From positions 1 to 20,899 of the forward strand of contig JAJXYI010000305.1 in NCBI GenBank assembly GCA_021780625.1: a stretch of DNA of 20,899 bases. Direction: 5' to 3'. Positions 1-7,973 of the stretch are shown here, one piece after another. The notes beneath the pieces were generated by a model that was not told the origin of the DNA, searched no databases, and was given only the letters and a program-made list of their open reading frames with translations. Origin of the DNA: a bacterium (GTDB taxonomy: Bacteria > Verrucomicrobiota > Verrucomicrobiae > Opitutales > Opitutaceae). Position 1 is the first letter of the stretch; every line of letters starts with the position of its first letter. The translations under genes and the position numbers were made by a program.

Positions 1-1755
1 GCCGTCCGCGTCCAGGCGCGCATAATAGCCATTGGCGTCGTTGTCCCAGCCGTTGCCCGTCTGACAGACGCGACCCATGACGCCGGCCCAGCCGCCGTCG
101 TCGAAGGAAATGTCGGCGCTGACCTGGTAATCGGTCCAGGTGGCATCGCCCAGAACCGTGTAGGGCTTCCACTCGGGCGCCCAGCTCGTGACCTTGCGAT
201 TGACGACTTGTCGCAGGCATTTGCCGCGGCCGTCGGGGCGGTCGACGACCTCGAACACGCCGACGATGTCGGCGGTGTAGTGCGGCAGGTAGCCAAAGCG
301 GCTAGGCTCGGAGTATTCGTCGAAGTTGTCCTGGTACGGGAAGGGGAAGGGCTTCTCGGCAGGCACGCCGGTGAAACCGCCCTTCTGCTGCCCGCGGGTC
401 GTGGACAGGGAATAGATCGCGTCCGGTTGGAGGGTGATGGTGAACACACCGGTCGCGTCAGGCGTCACGTCAGACTGCCGGACGAAGTCCGACGAGCGGG
501 TGGTGAGCCACACGCAGAGGGCCTTGCGGGAGAGGCCGCCCTCGACTGCGAAGCGAACCGTCTGCGGGACCTTTGCGCCAGCGGTCTCGGCGATCACGCT
601 GTAGTCGCGGCCGGTGGCGGCGCGCATCGTGACGACGGAACCGCCGCCGGCCAGGTGCGTGCAGCCGCTGTCGACGTAGTGCCAGCCGACCTGCGTGAAC
701 TGACCGTAGTGGGCGTAGGCCCAGATGATCGGCTTGAGCGCGTAGTGCCCGCTCCAGGGGCTGTTCGCGAACATGGCGGGAGGCTGGTCCGCGTACGGTT
801 CGATGCCGTAGGTCGATCCAACGAGGTACCAGTTCACGATCTTCGTGGCGTCGTGGTCGATGTAATTGATGTTGAAGCGGTGGACGGCCCCCAGGGCACA
901 GGAGTAGGCGTCCGGGTAGAAGGCGCCGTCGGCGTTGTACACGTGATCCTCGGTGTTCCAGACGGTCTTGTGGAGCTTGCGCAGCGTCTCCCGTACTGCG
1001 GCGGGCTCGGGAGCCTGGGTGAGGCAGTGGTTGCCGACGATGCCGACCGCGGCATTGAGCGCGGGGTCTTTCTCGAGGGAGGGAATCCAGGACCACATGC
1101 GCTCGTTGCCGGGATCGTCGAACGCGTGGATGGGGAGCGAGGCCAGACCGTTTTGGTCAAGGGTCTTCCTGAACTGCTTCACCCAGTCGAAATTGGAGCC
1201 GCGCTCGTTTCGGCAGCCGATCGCGTCGAGCGTCAGGCCGTACGTGGCCTTGAGGTCCCTGACCCAGGAGACGTAGTAGTCGCACATGTCCTGGGACCAG
1301 AAGTTGCCGTTGCCGACCCATCCCGGGGCTCCCCAGGCGCAGGCGTCGAGGGTGAGGGCGGGCGAACGCTTCCGGGCCTCGGACATCAGCCACCACTCGT
1401 AACCGCGGCGGGCGTTGTGGTCGGTGGGGGAGCGCATGTGCGTGGGCTCGGAGCCCTGCGTCGAGTTGCCGTCGCTGCCGATCTCGACGTAGAGCGTCTG
1501 CATGGAGGCGGCGAACTTAGGCTTGAACAGGATATCCAGAATCTGGCTACGTTCGGGCTCGGGATAATCCTTGAGCAGCACGGAGGTGCCTCCGCCGCCG
1601 GAGACGGCGCCGACGCCGTCGAAGGTCCTGCCGGGAGCGGTGCCATCGAGGGTCAGAGCCTGTTCGGAGGCGCGCGCGGCTCCGGCGAGGGCGCAGGTCA
1701 GGGCGGCTGCGAGGAGGAGCCGGTGAAATGGGCGGATTGTGGAAAGATGCGTCAT
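1..1755 (-). CDS. Secreted GH59 galactocerebrosidase-like glycosidase (3' end cut off)
   Basis: The reading frame runs from an ATG at 1755 to the window edge without a stop, giving 585 residues; human GALC has about 670-685, so roughly 80-100 C-terminal residues are missing. It reads like GALC along its length: FDGVGAVSGGG (45-55), YPEPERSQILD (64-74), EIGSDGNSTQGSEPTHM (91-107), RGYEWWL (117-123), SPWSGHY (332-338) and QFTQVGW (352-358). The acid/base Glu is E184 (CRNER) and the nucleophile Glu is E269 (WNTED), matching GALC E182 and E258. A signal peptide ending ARA-S (about residue 29) predicts export. Domains follow GALC: TIM barrel, beta-sandwich, then a lectin-like domain starting near residue 470. 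Family members remove beta-galactose from galactosylceramide; a bacterial substrate is unknown and may be a plant or microbial beta-galactoside. The overlapping 601-codon plus-strand frame is a GC-rich shadow. Confidence 0.93.
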   Translation of the reverse strand, partial: MTHLSTIRPFHRLLLAAALTCALAGAARASEQALTLDGTAPGRTFDGVGAVSGGGGTSVLLKDYPEPERSQILDILFKPKFAASMQTLYVEIGSDGNSTQGSEPTHMRSPTDHNARRGYEWWLMSEARKRSPALTLDACAWGAPGWVGNGNFWSQDMCDYYVSWVRDLKATYGLTLDAIGCRNERGSNFDWVKQFRKTLDQNGLASLPIHAFDDPGNERMWSWIPSLEKDPALNAAVGIVGNHCLTQAPEPAAVRETLRKLHKTVWNTEDHVYNADGAFYPDAYSCALGAVHRFNINYIDHDATKIVNWYLVGSTYGIEPYADQPPAMFANSPWSGHYALKPIIWAYAHYGQFTQVGWHYVDSGCTHLAGGGSVVTMRAATGRDYSVIAETAGAKVPQTVRFAVEGGLSRKALCVWLTTRSSDFVRQSDVTPDATGVFTITLQPDAIYSLSTTRGQQKGGFTGVPAEKPFPFPYQDNFDEYSEPSRFGYLPHYTADIVGVFEVVDRPDGRGKCLRQVVNRKVTSWAPEWKPYTVLGDATWTDYQVSADISFDDGGWAGVMGRVCQTGNGWDNDANGYYARLDADG

Positions 1756-1827
1756 GATTTCAGGGGATTGGGGCGTTCCGACACCGGCTGGCCTCCCGGA
1801 GGCGGGCGGGGAATCGAAGCGCCCGGA

Positions 1828-1857
1828 TGTATAACCGATATCGGCCTGTCGGTGCAA
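1828..1857 (-). promoter_or_regulatory. Candidate promoter of the GH59 gene with palindrome in its spacer
   Basis: On the minus strand TTGCAC (1857-1852) is followed after 18 bp by TATACA (1833-1828), a weak sigma70-like pair. The perfect 10-bp palindrome CCGATATCGG (1835-1844) fills the spacer, where a repressor could act. The leader to the ATG at 1755 would be about 65 nt. This is a visual match only. Confidence 0.3.
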
Positions 1858-2025
1858 TGGAGCGGATCACCAATCCCCTTTGTGAAATCCACCAGCGGCG
1901 TGCCGTGGCCTGCCGGGGTGCGCGAGGTGCGGAGCCCCCCGTCGAGCGCGACGCTGATCTTCGCCCTGGATGGCACGCGACGGCATTGCAGTTCGGGCGG
2001 CAGTCCTGCTTAGTCGCTGGCAAGA

Positions 2026-3186
2026 ATGGAGGTGCCACGCGAAAAGTCCGGAGGACGCGGCTTCACCCGACCGGGGCGGGTGCTGGTGGTGCCCGACAAG
2101 TTCAGGGGCACGCTGACCTCAGGGGAGGCTGCGCGGGCGATCGTGCGGGGACTGCGGCGGGTCTGGCCGGACGCGGAATTCACCGAGTGCGGGCTGTCGG
2201 ACGGAGGCGAGGGCTTCGCTAGGCTCCTGACGAAGGCGACGGAGGGAGTCTGGCATCGGATGCGGTCCTCCGACGCGGCGGGCCATCCCTGCGTCGCAGG
2301 GTGGGGGATGTTGGGAGACGGGTGTACTGCGGTGCTCGATCTGGCCACAGCCTCGGGCCTGGAACAACTGCCCGCGCGGCAGCGCCGACCGCTGCGCACG
2401 TCGACCCTCGGCACGGGCATGGTCCTGAGGAGGGCGATAAACTCGGGCGCGCGGACCGTGGTCGTGGGTCTTGGCGGGAGTGCGACGAACGACGGCGGCG
2501 TGGGGGTGGCTGCGGCGCTGGGCTGGCGGTTTCTGAAGCGTACGGGCGAGCCGATCGCCCCAACCGGAGGCGGGCTCGCGGAGCTCGTTCGCATCGAGCC
2601 GCCCGAGTGCGTTCCGGGCGCACGAATCATTGCGGCGACCGACGTCACCAATCCTTTATTGGGGATGAACGGGGCGGCCCATGAGTTCGGGCCGCAGAAG
2701 GGTGCCAGTCGTGCGGAGGTCCGGATGCTCGACGCCGCGTTGCGGCGCCTTGCGCGCATCGCGGGCCGGGACCTGGGACACCGTCATGAGAACGATCCGG
2801 GTGCGGGGGCTGCGGGCGGCTGCGGCTATGGATTGGTGACTTTCCTTGGGGCGCAGCTCGAGTCCGGCTTCGACCTTTTCAGCCGGCTCTCCGGACTGGC
2901 GGCGCGCATAGCGAGTCACGACCTCGTGGTGACCGGAGAGGGTTGCCTTGACGTCACGACCTTGTGCGGAAAGGCGCCCTATCGGGTGGCGCTTCTGGCG
3001 CGCGAGCACAAACGCCCCATCTGGGGCGTGTTTGGCCGATCGACGCTCGCCGGGGCCCCTCCGCAGTTCGCGAGGATCGCGACCGTGCTAGCCGATGGGC
3101 GAGCGCCGCTTTCGCAGGTTTCCGGACGTGTGCATGCAGACCGGCTTGCCGCGGCGGCTGCGGTGCTGGCTCGGTCGGCCGAGTGA
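2026..3186 (+). CDS. Glycerate kinase (GlxK/GarK family)
   Basis: This 386-residue protein is of the glycerate kinase family (Gly_kinase), which phosphorylates D-glycerate with ATP in glyoxylate and sugar-acid catabolism. The characteristic motifs occur in order: VVPDKFRGTLTS (21-32), LSDGGEGF (57-64), GLGGSATNDGGVG (148-160), DVTNPLLG (206-213), FGPQKGAS (221-228), GAAGGCGYG (261-269) and TGEGCLDVTT (303-312). In most relatives the last motif reads TGEGRxD; here the Arg is Cys, and the following KAP segment is also less typical. The family usually starts just before the VVPDKF segment, so the true start may be a GTG near 2080 rather than the ATG at 2026, which would remove about 18 poorly conserved residues. 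The gene is divergent from the GH59 gene and convergent with the CPBP gene, 34 bp away. Length is normal for the family. Confidence 0.92.
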   Translation: MEVPREKSGGRGFTRPGRVLVVPDKFRGTLTSGEAARAIVRGLRRVWPDAEFTECGLSDGGEGFARLLTKATEGVWHRMRSSDAAGHPCVAGWGMLGDGCTAVLDLATASGLEQLPARQRRPLRTSTLGTGMVLRRAINSGARTVVVGLGGSATNDGGVGVAAALGWRFLKRTGEPIAPTGGGLAELVRIEPPECVPGARIIAATDVTNPLLGMNGAAHEFGPQKGASRAEVRMLDAALRRLARIAGRDLGHRHENDPGAGAAGGCGYGLVTFLGAQLESGFDLFSRLSGLAARIASHDLVVTGEGCLDVTTLCGKAPYRVALLAREHKRPIWGVFGRSTLAGAPPQFARIATVLADGRAPLSQVSGRVHADRLAAAAAVLARSAE

Positions 3187-3220
3187 GCGCCGCGGTGCGA
3201 CCGCGCCGGGACGGCATGCC

Positions 3221-6200
3221 TTACGAGGCGATGGTTGCGATGTCGGATCGGTTCGGCGCCGCGGGCAGAAGCGGCGGAGGGGGCGCGGCTTTCGGACGCA
3301 TCCAGGTGAAGAGCAACCAGCCTACCAGGATGGCGAGGGCGATGCCCACGAGCCCGTCACCTAGCGAACCGGGCTGGCCTGGAATCACGATCCCCGCGAG
3401 GGCATTGCCCACCATGCGGGCTGTGAAGATCGCGATGATCACTGAGGGATGGCTTCGCACCACGAGGCGGTCCATGAGCGGGAATGCGATGGCGAACACC
3501 GTTCCGCACAGGACCATGCCGGTCCAGGTGCTTGAGTTCACGGTGGCCCCGAAGGCGAGTCCGAAGGCGACGAAGATGGCGGTGCGCAGGATTCCGGGAC
3601 GCACGACTGCGTCGACCGAGCGCTGGACGCCCAGGGCGAACAGCGCATTCATGATCAGGATACCGACAACCCACAGACTTCCCAGGTAGGGTAACCCGGA
3701 ATTCGCGCCGTCCATGCCCGCGTGCCAGGGGGACCAGTGCGGTCTCACGACATCGACGAAGCGTTCGCCAAGCACCAGAAGGAAGCCGGCGCCGAGGCCG
3801 CCGAGAAACTCCGGTCTGGCGCGTGCGGGTGTGGCGGTCTCGGTGCGATTGGAACCCACCCCGACGAAGACGGCCATGAGGCCCCCGAGCACCGGAATCG
3901 AGACAAGGAGCGAGGCCAGTATTCGCACCGTCTGCACGTGAATCGGCTCGGAGGTCGACATCCAGGCGACTTGTACGGGCAACTTCACGAAGGCCTCAAG
4001 TCCGCTGTAAACGGCCCAGGTGATGCCGGTGTAGACAGCCACGCGCACGGCGAAGGGACGTCTTTTCCATCTCACGAGCATTCCGATCAGGCAGGCGATG
4101 ACGCCGGCAGCCACCGCCATGCCGAGCAGTGACAACGTGAGGGTGCGCGTATTGGCCTTGGCGGTCCGTTCCCGGGTCCAGGCTTCGGGCACGTACACGT
4201 TGCGCCCGAAGCCCGACAGGGTGTCGCCTGCGAGATTGATCCACACGCGCGCTTCGCCGGCGCCAAGCGTCACTCGCGGATCTTTCCAGACGAAGGTCCA
4301 GTCGCTGCGCTTGGGCTGCTTGGTCTCGTCGGCGGTCACCAGCTTGAGGGACGAGGCGTCGAGCCCGTACACGCGTTTCAACTGGGTCTCCGCGAGACGC
4401 AGTGCGGCGGCCCGTGCGAGACTGGGGGCGGGCCTTGATTCCGGCACGATGTGCTCGTAGCGCTGGACCTTCCCGTCACCCGCGAGGAACACTCGATATT
4501 CCTCGGTACGGTCGGGAAGCGGAATGGTGTCGCGCACGAAACGGACATGCCATCCGGGCACGGCCAGGTAGTTGCCCAGGAGGCGGTGAAAGACGGTTTT
4601 TCCCGCCGTCTGCCAGACGAAGATGCTCTCGTTCTCGGGATCGTATTGCACGACGGGAAGGGGTTTCCAGTCGGCGCCGAGGTGGACGCCTTCGGACACA
4701 AGCGCGGCGCGGGCGGACGCGATGGCGGCAGATTTTCTCAGCGTCAGGTCCGGAAAATCGGGTTTGGCGAGCGACATCGACACGGTCCAGACGGCCATGG
4801 CTGCGACGCCTGCGAGAAACAGGAGCTTGAGGGCCCTGGGGGTGAGCATTTTGCCGGACGGCAGTGGCCGCGCCTGTGCGGCGGGCCGGCGTCTCGTAGT
4901 CCTGCTCCAGGCCGCGTTTTTCAGATCGTCGGGAAGGTCTCGCCAGGCTCCCGCGCGTATCCGGCAAAAGGAGACCCAGGCGAGGGGCGCGAGCACGAGG
5001 ACGAGGACCACGACCGAGTTGCCGGTGGAGCCGTGGATTCTCGCGGTGTACAGCGGGAGCCCCATGCACAGCGCGTCGTACGAGAAGTGCATGATCATGC
5101 CGGGCAGCAGGCCGAAGCGCAGGAAGAGCAGGCCGAACACCACGGCGGGAATGAAGAGTTCGGCCATGCGGGCCCAACCCGGCATCGTCGGATACCCGGA
5201 GTGTGCGGATCCGAAGATCAACGCCTCGAGCACCAGCGCACCCACGACCCAGAGGTCCTTCCTGCCGAATTTCCGTCCCAGCAGGACCGCCCCGGCCAGG
5301 GGCAGCGCGCGGAAGAGGCATTCCTCGGTCGTGCCGGCGAGCAGGGCGATATGAAACGGCAGCGTCCAGGGAATCCGCGACGACAGCAGGGTAGGGTCGA
5401 AGAGCAGCTGCGACGGCATCCACCACCCGAGGTGCTTGGTTCCGAGGGTCTGGACCGCCACCTCATAGGCGAACATCACCACGCACAAGAGGGTGCCGCC
5501 GAGCACGGCGCCGAAGACGGGGCGGGTGCCCGCGGCGCGCGGTGAGAAGACCTTCCAGAGCTGCGGATGCTCCGGGAAGGCCTCCCTGGCGAGACCCTCC
5601 GCGGCGGCGTACACGGGCGCGTAGACCAGCATCACCAGCGCTCCGATCACGAGGCCGATGATCAGCCTTATCTCGAACGCAGAGCTCGACAGCGCGGTAT
5701 AGTAGCCGAACCACGAGAGCGGCAGAAAACTGTAGCCGTTCAGGGCGGCGGTGGCCGCCAGGATGCTCGCGAGGACAACGGGTCCGCGCCAGCCGATCTT
5801 CGACTTTCCCGCCAGAAAAATCAGGCCGCCGACCACGCCACCCAGCACGAGGATCAATCCCATCGCGATCTCCGAGGCGATCGAGATGTCCTTGTTCGAC
5901 GCACGCATCGCCGAAAAGCGACTGAAGAACTCGTCGGGAATTTTGACGCCGCGGGAGTAGCCGCTGAAGCGGTCGCCTCGCACGACCAGCACGCATTGCT
6001 CGCGTCCCGCGCCGAGATGCGGGTTGGGGCGTTCGTAGGTGAACGTGTGGTCGATCCGCCCTGAACTGACACGGTTGTCGGTCGAGGAGGCGAGCTTGAA
6101 GCCGTCGAGTCCGAGACCCATCGCGGAGGCCCCGCCCACGGCGAGCGCGCGGGCCTGGTCGGCCGTCAAGTTTCGCCCCGCCTGGGCGTCGGGAAGTTTT

Positions 6201-6598
6201 TCGGAAAAGCCGAGGAACTGGCCCTGCGGTGAGAATTCGACGAGGGTTTCTGCAGCGTCCTTTTCCCGATACAACCGGACGTCCCAGCGGGTGGGCTTGA
6301 TTTCGCCCGAGGCGACGAGCGTTCCGAGATTCGCTTTTCCGCCGGCTTCGAGCTCGATGTAGTCCATCAGATCGGAGTTCTGCGTGAGGCGGGCAACCGC
6401 GTCCGCGTTGCGGGTAGGGCTCCACTTGAACTTTCCGGCCAAATCGAGGGCCGCCCGCGTCGCGCCGCTGCGATCCATCGTGATCTTCTGATTCAGGATG
6501 GGGAAGGCGCGGGTGTAATGGGTGTACGAGTAGACCGCTGCGGCGAAGGTGAGAACGAGCGCGGCGATCCAGAACAGCGAAGACCGGAAGGGTTTCAT
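3221..6598 (-). CDS. Giant CPBP-family membrane metalloprotease with internal duplication
   Basis: Start placed at the ATG at 6598 (1125 residues) because the first hydrophobic segment (about 6-25) follows at once; a longer frame from 6748 adds 50 low-complexity residues. CPBP (CAAX protease/bacteriocin-processing) motifs are complete: EECLFR (E425, E426, R430), FGSAH (F462, H466) and HFSYD (H504, D508), so an intramembrane metal-dependent protease is likely. Layout: TM1, an extracytoplasmic domain (about 30-235), several TMs with the protease core, then from about 584 another TM, a second extracytoplasmic domain and some eight to nine more TMs. The second half parallels the first (DRFSGYSRGVKIPDEF versus DTLSGFGRNVYVPEAW) but lacks protease motifs. 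Typical CPBP proteins have 200-350 residues. Substrate unknown. The gene is divergent from the aldo/keto reductase gene. Confidence 0.85.
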   Translation of the reverse strand: MKPFRSSLFWIAALVLTFAAAVYSYTHYTRAFPILNQKITMDRSGATRAALDLAGKFKWSPTRNADAVARLTQNSDLMDYIELEAGGKANLGTLVASGEIKPTRWDVRLYREKDAAETLVEFSPQGQFLGFSEKLPDAQAGRNLTADQARALAVGGASAMGLGLDGFKLASSTDNRVSSGRIDHTFTYERPNPHLGAGREQCVLVVRGDRFSGYSRGVKIPDEFFSRFSAMRASNKDISIASEIAMGLILVLGGVVGGLIFLAGKSKIGWRGPVVLASILAATAALNGYSFLPLSWFGYYTALSSSAFEIRLIIGLVIGALVMLVYAPVYAAAEGLAREAFPEHPQLWKVFSPRAAGTRPVFGAVLGGTLLCVVMFAYEVAVQTLGTKHLGWWMPSQLLFDPTLLSSRIPWTLPFHIALLAGTTEECLFRALPLAGAVLLGRKFGRKDLWVVGALVLEALIFGSAHSGYPTMPGWARMAELFIPAVVFGLLFLRFGLLPGMIMHFSYDALCMGLPLYTARIHGSTGNSVVVLVLVLAPLAWVSFCRIRAGAWRDLPDDLKNAAWSRTTRRRPAAQARPLPSGKMLTPRALKLLFLAGVAAMAVWTVSMSLAKPDFPDLTLRKSAAIASARAALVSEGVHLGADWKPLPVVQYDPENESIFVWQTAGKTVFHRLLGNYLAVPGWHVRFVRDTIPLPDRTEEYRVFLAGDGKVQRYEHIVPESRPAPSLARAAALRLAETQLKRVYGLDASSLKLVTADETKQPKRSDWTFVWKDPRVTLGAGEARVWINLAGDTLSGFGRNVYVPEAWTRERTAKANTRTLTLSLLGMAVAAGVIACLIGMLVRWKRRPFAVRVAVYTGITWAVYSGLEAFVKLPVQVAWMSTSEPIHVQTVRILASLLVSIPVLGGLMAVFVGVGSNRTETATPARARPEFLGGLGAGFLLVLGERFVDVVRPHWSPWHAGMDGANSGLPYLGSLWVVGILIMNALFALGVQRSVDAVVRPGILRTAIFVAFGLAFGATVNSSTWTGMVLCGTVFAIAFPLMDRLVVRSHPSVIIAIFTARMVGNALAGIVIPGQPGSLGDGLVGIALAILVGWLLFTWMRPKAAPPPPLLPAAPNRSDIATIAS

Positions 6599-6659
6599 GC
6601 GTGGCGTGGGATGCCGCGGGAAATGCGGCAGAGGCTGGTGGGGTTTAGGGGGCTGGCTT

Positions 6660-6709
6660 GACCCCGCGGCGAACCGCGGGTCCCGGCAAAGTCGGAAAGC
6701 GCCGGGACC
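6660..6709. promoter_or_regulatory. Two overlapping, mutually exclusive hairpins
   Basis: Hairpin A pairs GACCCCGCGG (6660-6669) with CCGCGGGTC (6674-6682) around a CGAA loop with one bulged base. Hairpin B pairs GGTCCCGGC (6679-6687) with GCCGGGACC (6701-6709), nine perfect pairs around a 13-nt loop. They share 6679-6682, so both cannot form fully. They lie upstream of both divergent genes; in the CPBP transcript they would sit in the 5' leader about 60-110 nt before the start codon. There is no U-tract on either strand. An attenuator-like or REP-like role is possible. Confidence 0.4.
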
Positions 6710-6783
6710 GATCAAACAGAAGGGGTTGAGCAACTCGGTCAACGCCAAAGCCGTGTCCGCGTCCGCCAGCCCGGCACGATCAG

Positions 6784-6812
6784 TTGGCGGTGACGTTGCG
6801 CCATGCTCTAAT
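6784..6812 (+). promoter_or_regulatory. Candidate sigma70 promoter of the aldo/keto reductase gene
   Basis: TTGGCG (6784-6789) and TCTAAT (6807-6812) are separated by 17 bp, matching 4/6 and 5/6 of the consensus. The start codon at 6878 would leave a leader of about 58 nt. No clear Shine-Dalgarno sequence precedes the ATG. Confidence 0.45.
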
Positions 6813-6877
6813 GTGGGAATTTATCCGGGAGGGGAAGCGCGTGACAACCTCCGGGCGCGGTCCCAAGCCTTGCAGTC

Positions 6878-7867
6878 ATGAACTATCGCAGACTCGGACG
6901 CACGGGCTTGAAGGTTTCGGAACTATGCCTCGGCACGATGCAGTTTGGCTGGACCACCGACGAGGCAAACTCGATCGCTGTCATGGACGCCTTTGTCGCC
7001 GCGGGCGGCACCTTTATCGACACGGCGGATATTTACACGATGTGGGGTCCGCGCGGCCTGGCCGCCGCCGGCGAATCCGAGGAAATCATCGGCCGTTGGA
7101 TGAAGCAGCGCGGCACCCGCGAGCGCATCGTGCTCGCGACCAAGGTGCGCGGAAAAATGTGGGAGGGGCCGGATGGCGAGGGACTCTCCCGCGCTCGCGT
7201 GATTCGCTGCTGCGAGGATTCGCTGCGCCGCCTGCAGACCGATCACATCGACCTCTTTCAATGCCACTGGGTCGATCTCGATACGTCGATCGACGAGACG
7301 CTCTCGGCCCTCGACGATCTCGTGCATTCCGGCAAGGTGCGCTACATCGGCGCCTCCAATTACCCTGCCTGGCGCCTGATGGAGGCGCTCTGGCAAAGCG
7401 ACCGGCACGGCTACGCGAGTTTCGTCAGCTATCAGCCGCAGTACTCGCTGATGGAGCGTGCGGGATTCGAGATCGAAGCGATGCCGCTGTGCAAACACCA
7501 TGGTCTCGGCGTCATGCCCTATTCGCCGCTTGCGTGCGGGTTCCTCACGGGCAAATACCGGCGGGGCGTGAAGGTGGAGAGCATCCGTGCGGAAGAGGTG
7601 CGGGAACTCTATGCCAATGACCGCGGCTTCGCGCTCATCGACGAATTGGAAAAGATCGGCGCCTCCCATGGGAAGACCGTTTCGCAGACCGCGTTCGCCT
7701 GGCTGCTGACAAATCCCGTCGTGACGGCCCCGATTGTCGGCGCCAACACCGCCGCGCAGCTTCAGGAGTCGCTTGGCGCTGCAGGCTATCGTCTCAGCCC
7801 TTCCGAAATGGAGTCGCTCAACTCGCTCTCCTCGTATCCGAAAAATTGGCGCCCGATCTGGGATTGA
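6878..7867 (+). CDS. Aldo/keto reductase
   Basis: This 329-residue cytoplasmic protein is of the aldo/keto reductase superfamily, NADPH-dependent (beta/alpha)8 barrel enzymes that reduce aldehydes, ketones or sugars. It begins with the family signature MNYRRLGRTGLKVSELCLGT. The catalytic tetrad is visible as D48 and Y53 (FIDTADIY), K89 (LATKV) and H130 (QCHW). Further signatures are LRRLQTDHIDL (117-127), VRYIGASNYPAW and the nucleotide-binding VMPYSPLACGFLTGKYRRG segment. The long loop after Y53 (MWGPRGLAAAGESEEIIGRWM) suits the group that acts on larger substrates. Substrate cannot be deduced. It is divergent from the CPBP gene and 106 bp upstream of the ABC permease gene, so co-transcription is possible but there is no obvious functional link. 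Length is normal and all key residues are present. Confidence 0.94.
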   Translation: MNYRRLGRTGLKVSELCLGTMQFGWTTDEANSIAVMDAFVAAGGTFIDTADIYTMWGPRGLAAAGESEEIIGRWMKQRGTRERIVLATKVRGKMWEGPDGEGLSRARVIRCCEDSLRRLQTDHIDLFQCHWVDLDTSIDETLSALDDLVHSGKVRYIGASNYPAWRLMEALWQSDRHGYASFVSYQPQYSLMERAGFEIEAMPLCKHHGLGVMPYSPLACGFLTGKYRRGVKVESIRAEEVRELYANDRGFALIDELEKIGASHGKTVSQTAFAWLLTNPVVTAPIVGANTAAQLQESLGAAGYRLSPSEMESLNSLSSYPKNWRPIWD

Positions 7868-7973
7868 GCGCTGCTTCCGAGAGAAACGACCTCGCCTACA
7901 GCTGGCGAAAATCCCGGCGGCGGCGACAAATCAGGCGAACACGGCCTGCCCTCGGGAGGACTCGAATTACCCC

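Noticed and set aside
208..2013. 601-codon plus-strand frame opposite the GH59 gene
   Set aside because: Composition is Val/Gly/Arg-rich with no recognisable family, and the opposite strand encodes a clear GALC homolog with signal peptide and catalytic residues.
4451..5545. 364-codon plus-strand frame inside the CPBP gene
   Set aside because: Antisense shadow in GC-rich DNA; charged low-complexity translation with no motif.
6599..6748. 50-residue N-terminal extension of the CPBP protein
   Set aside because: It would be translated from the hairpin region, is Pro-rich and unlike the family, and precedes a natural start with an immediate TM segment.
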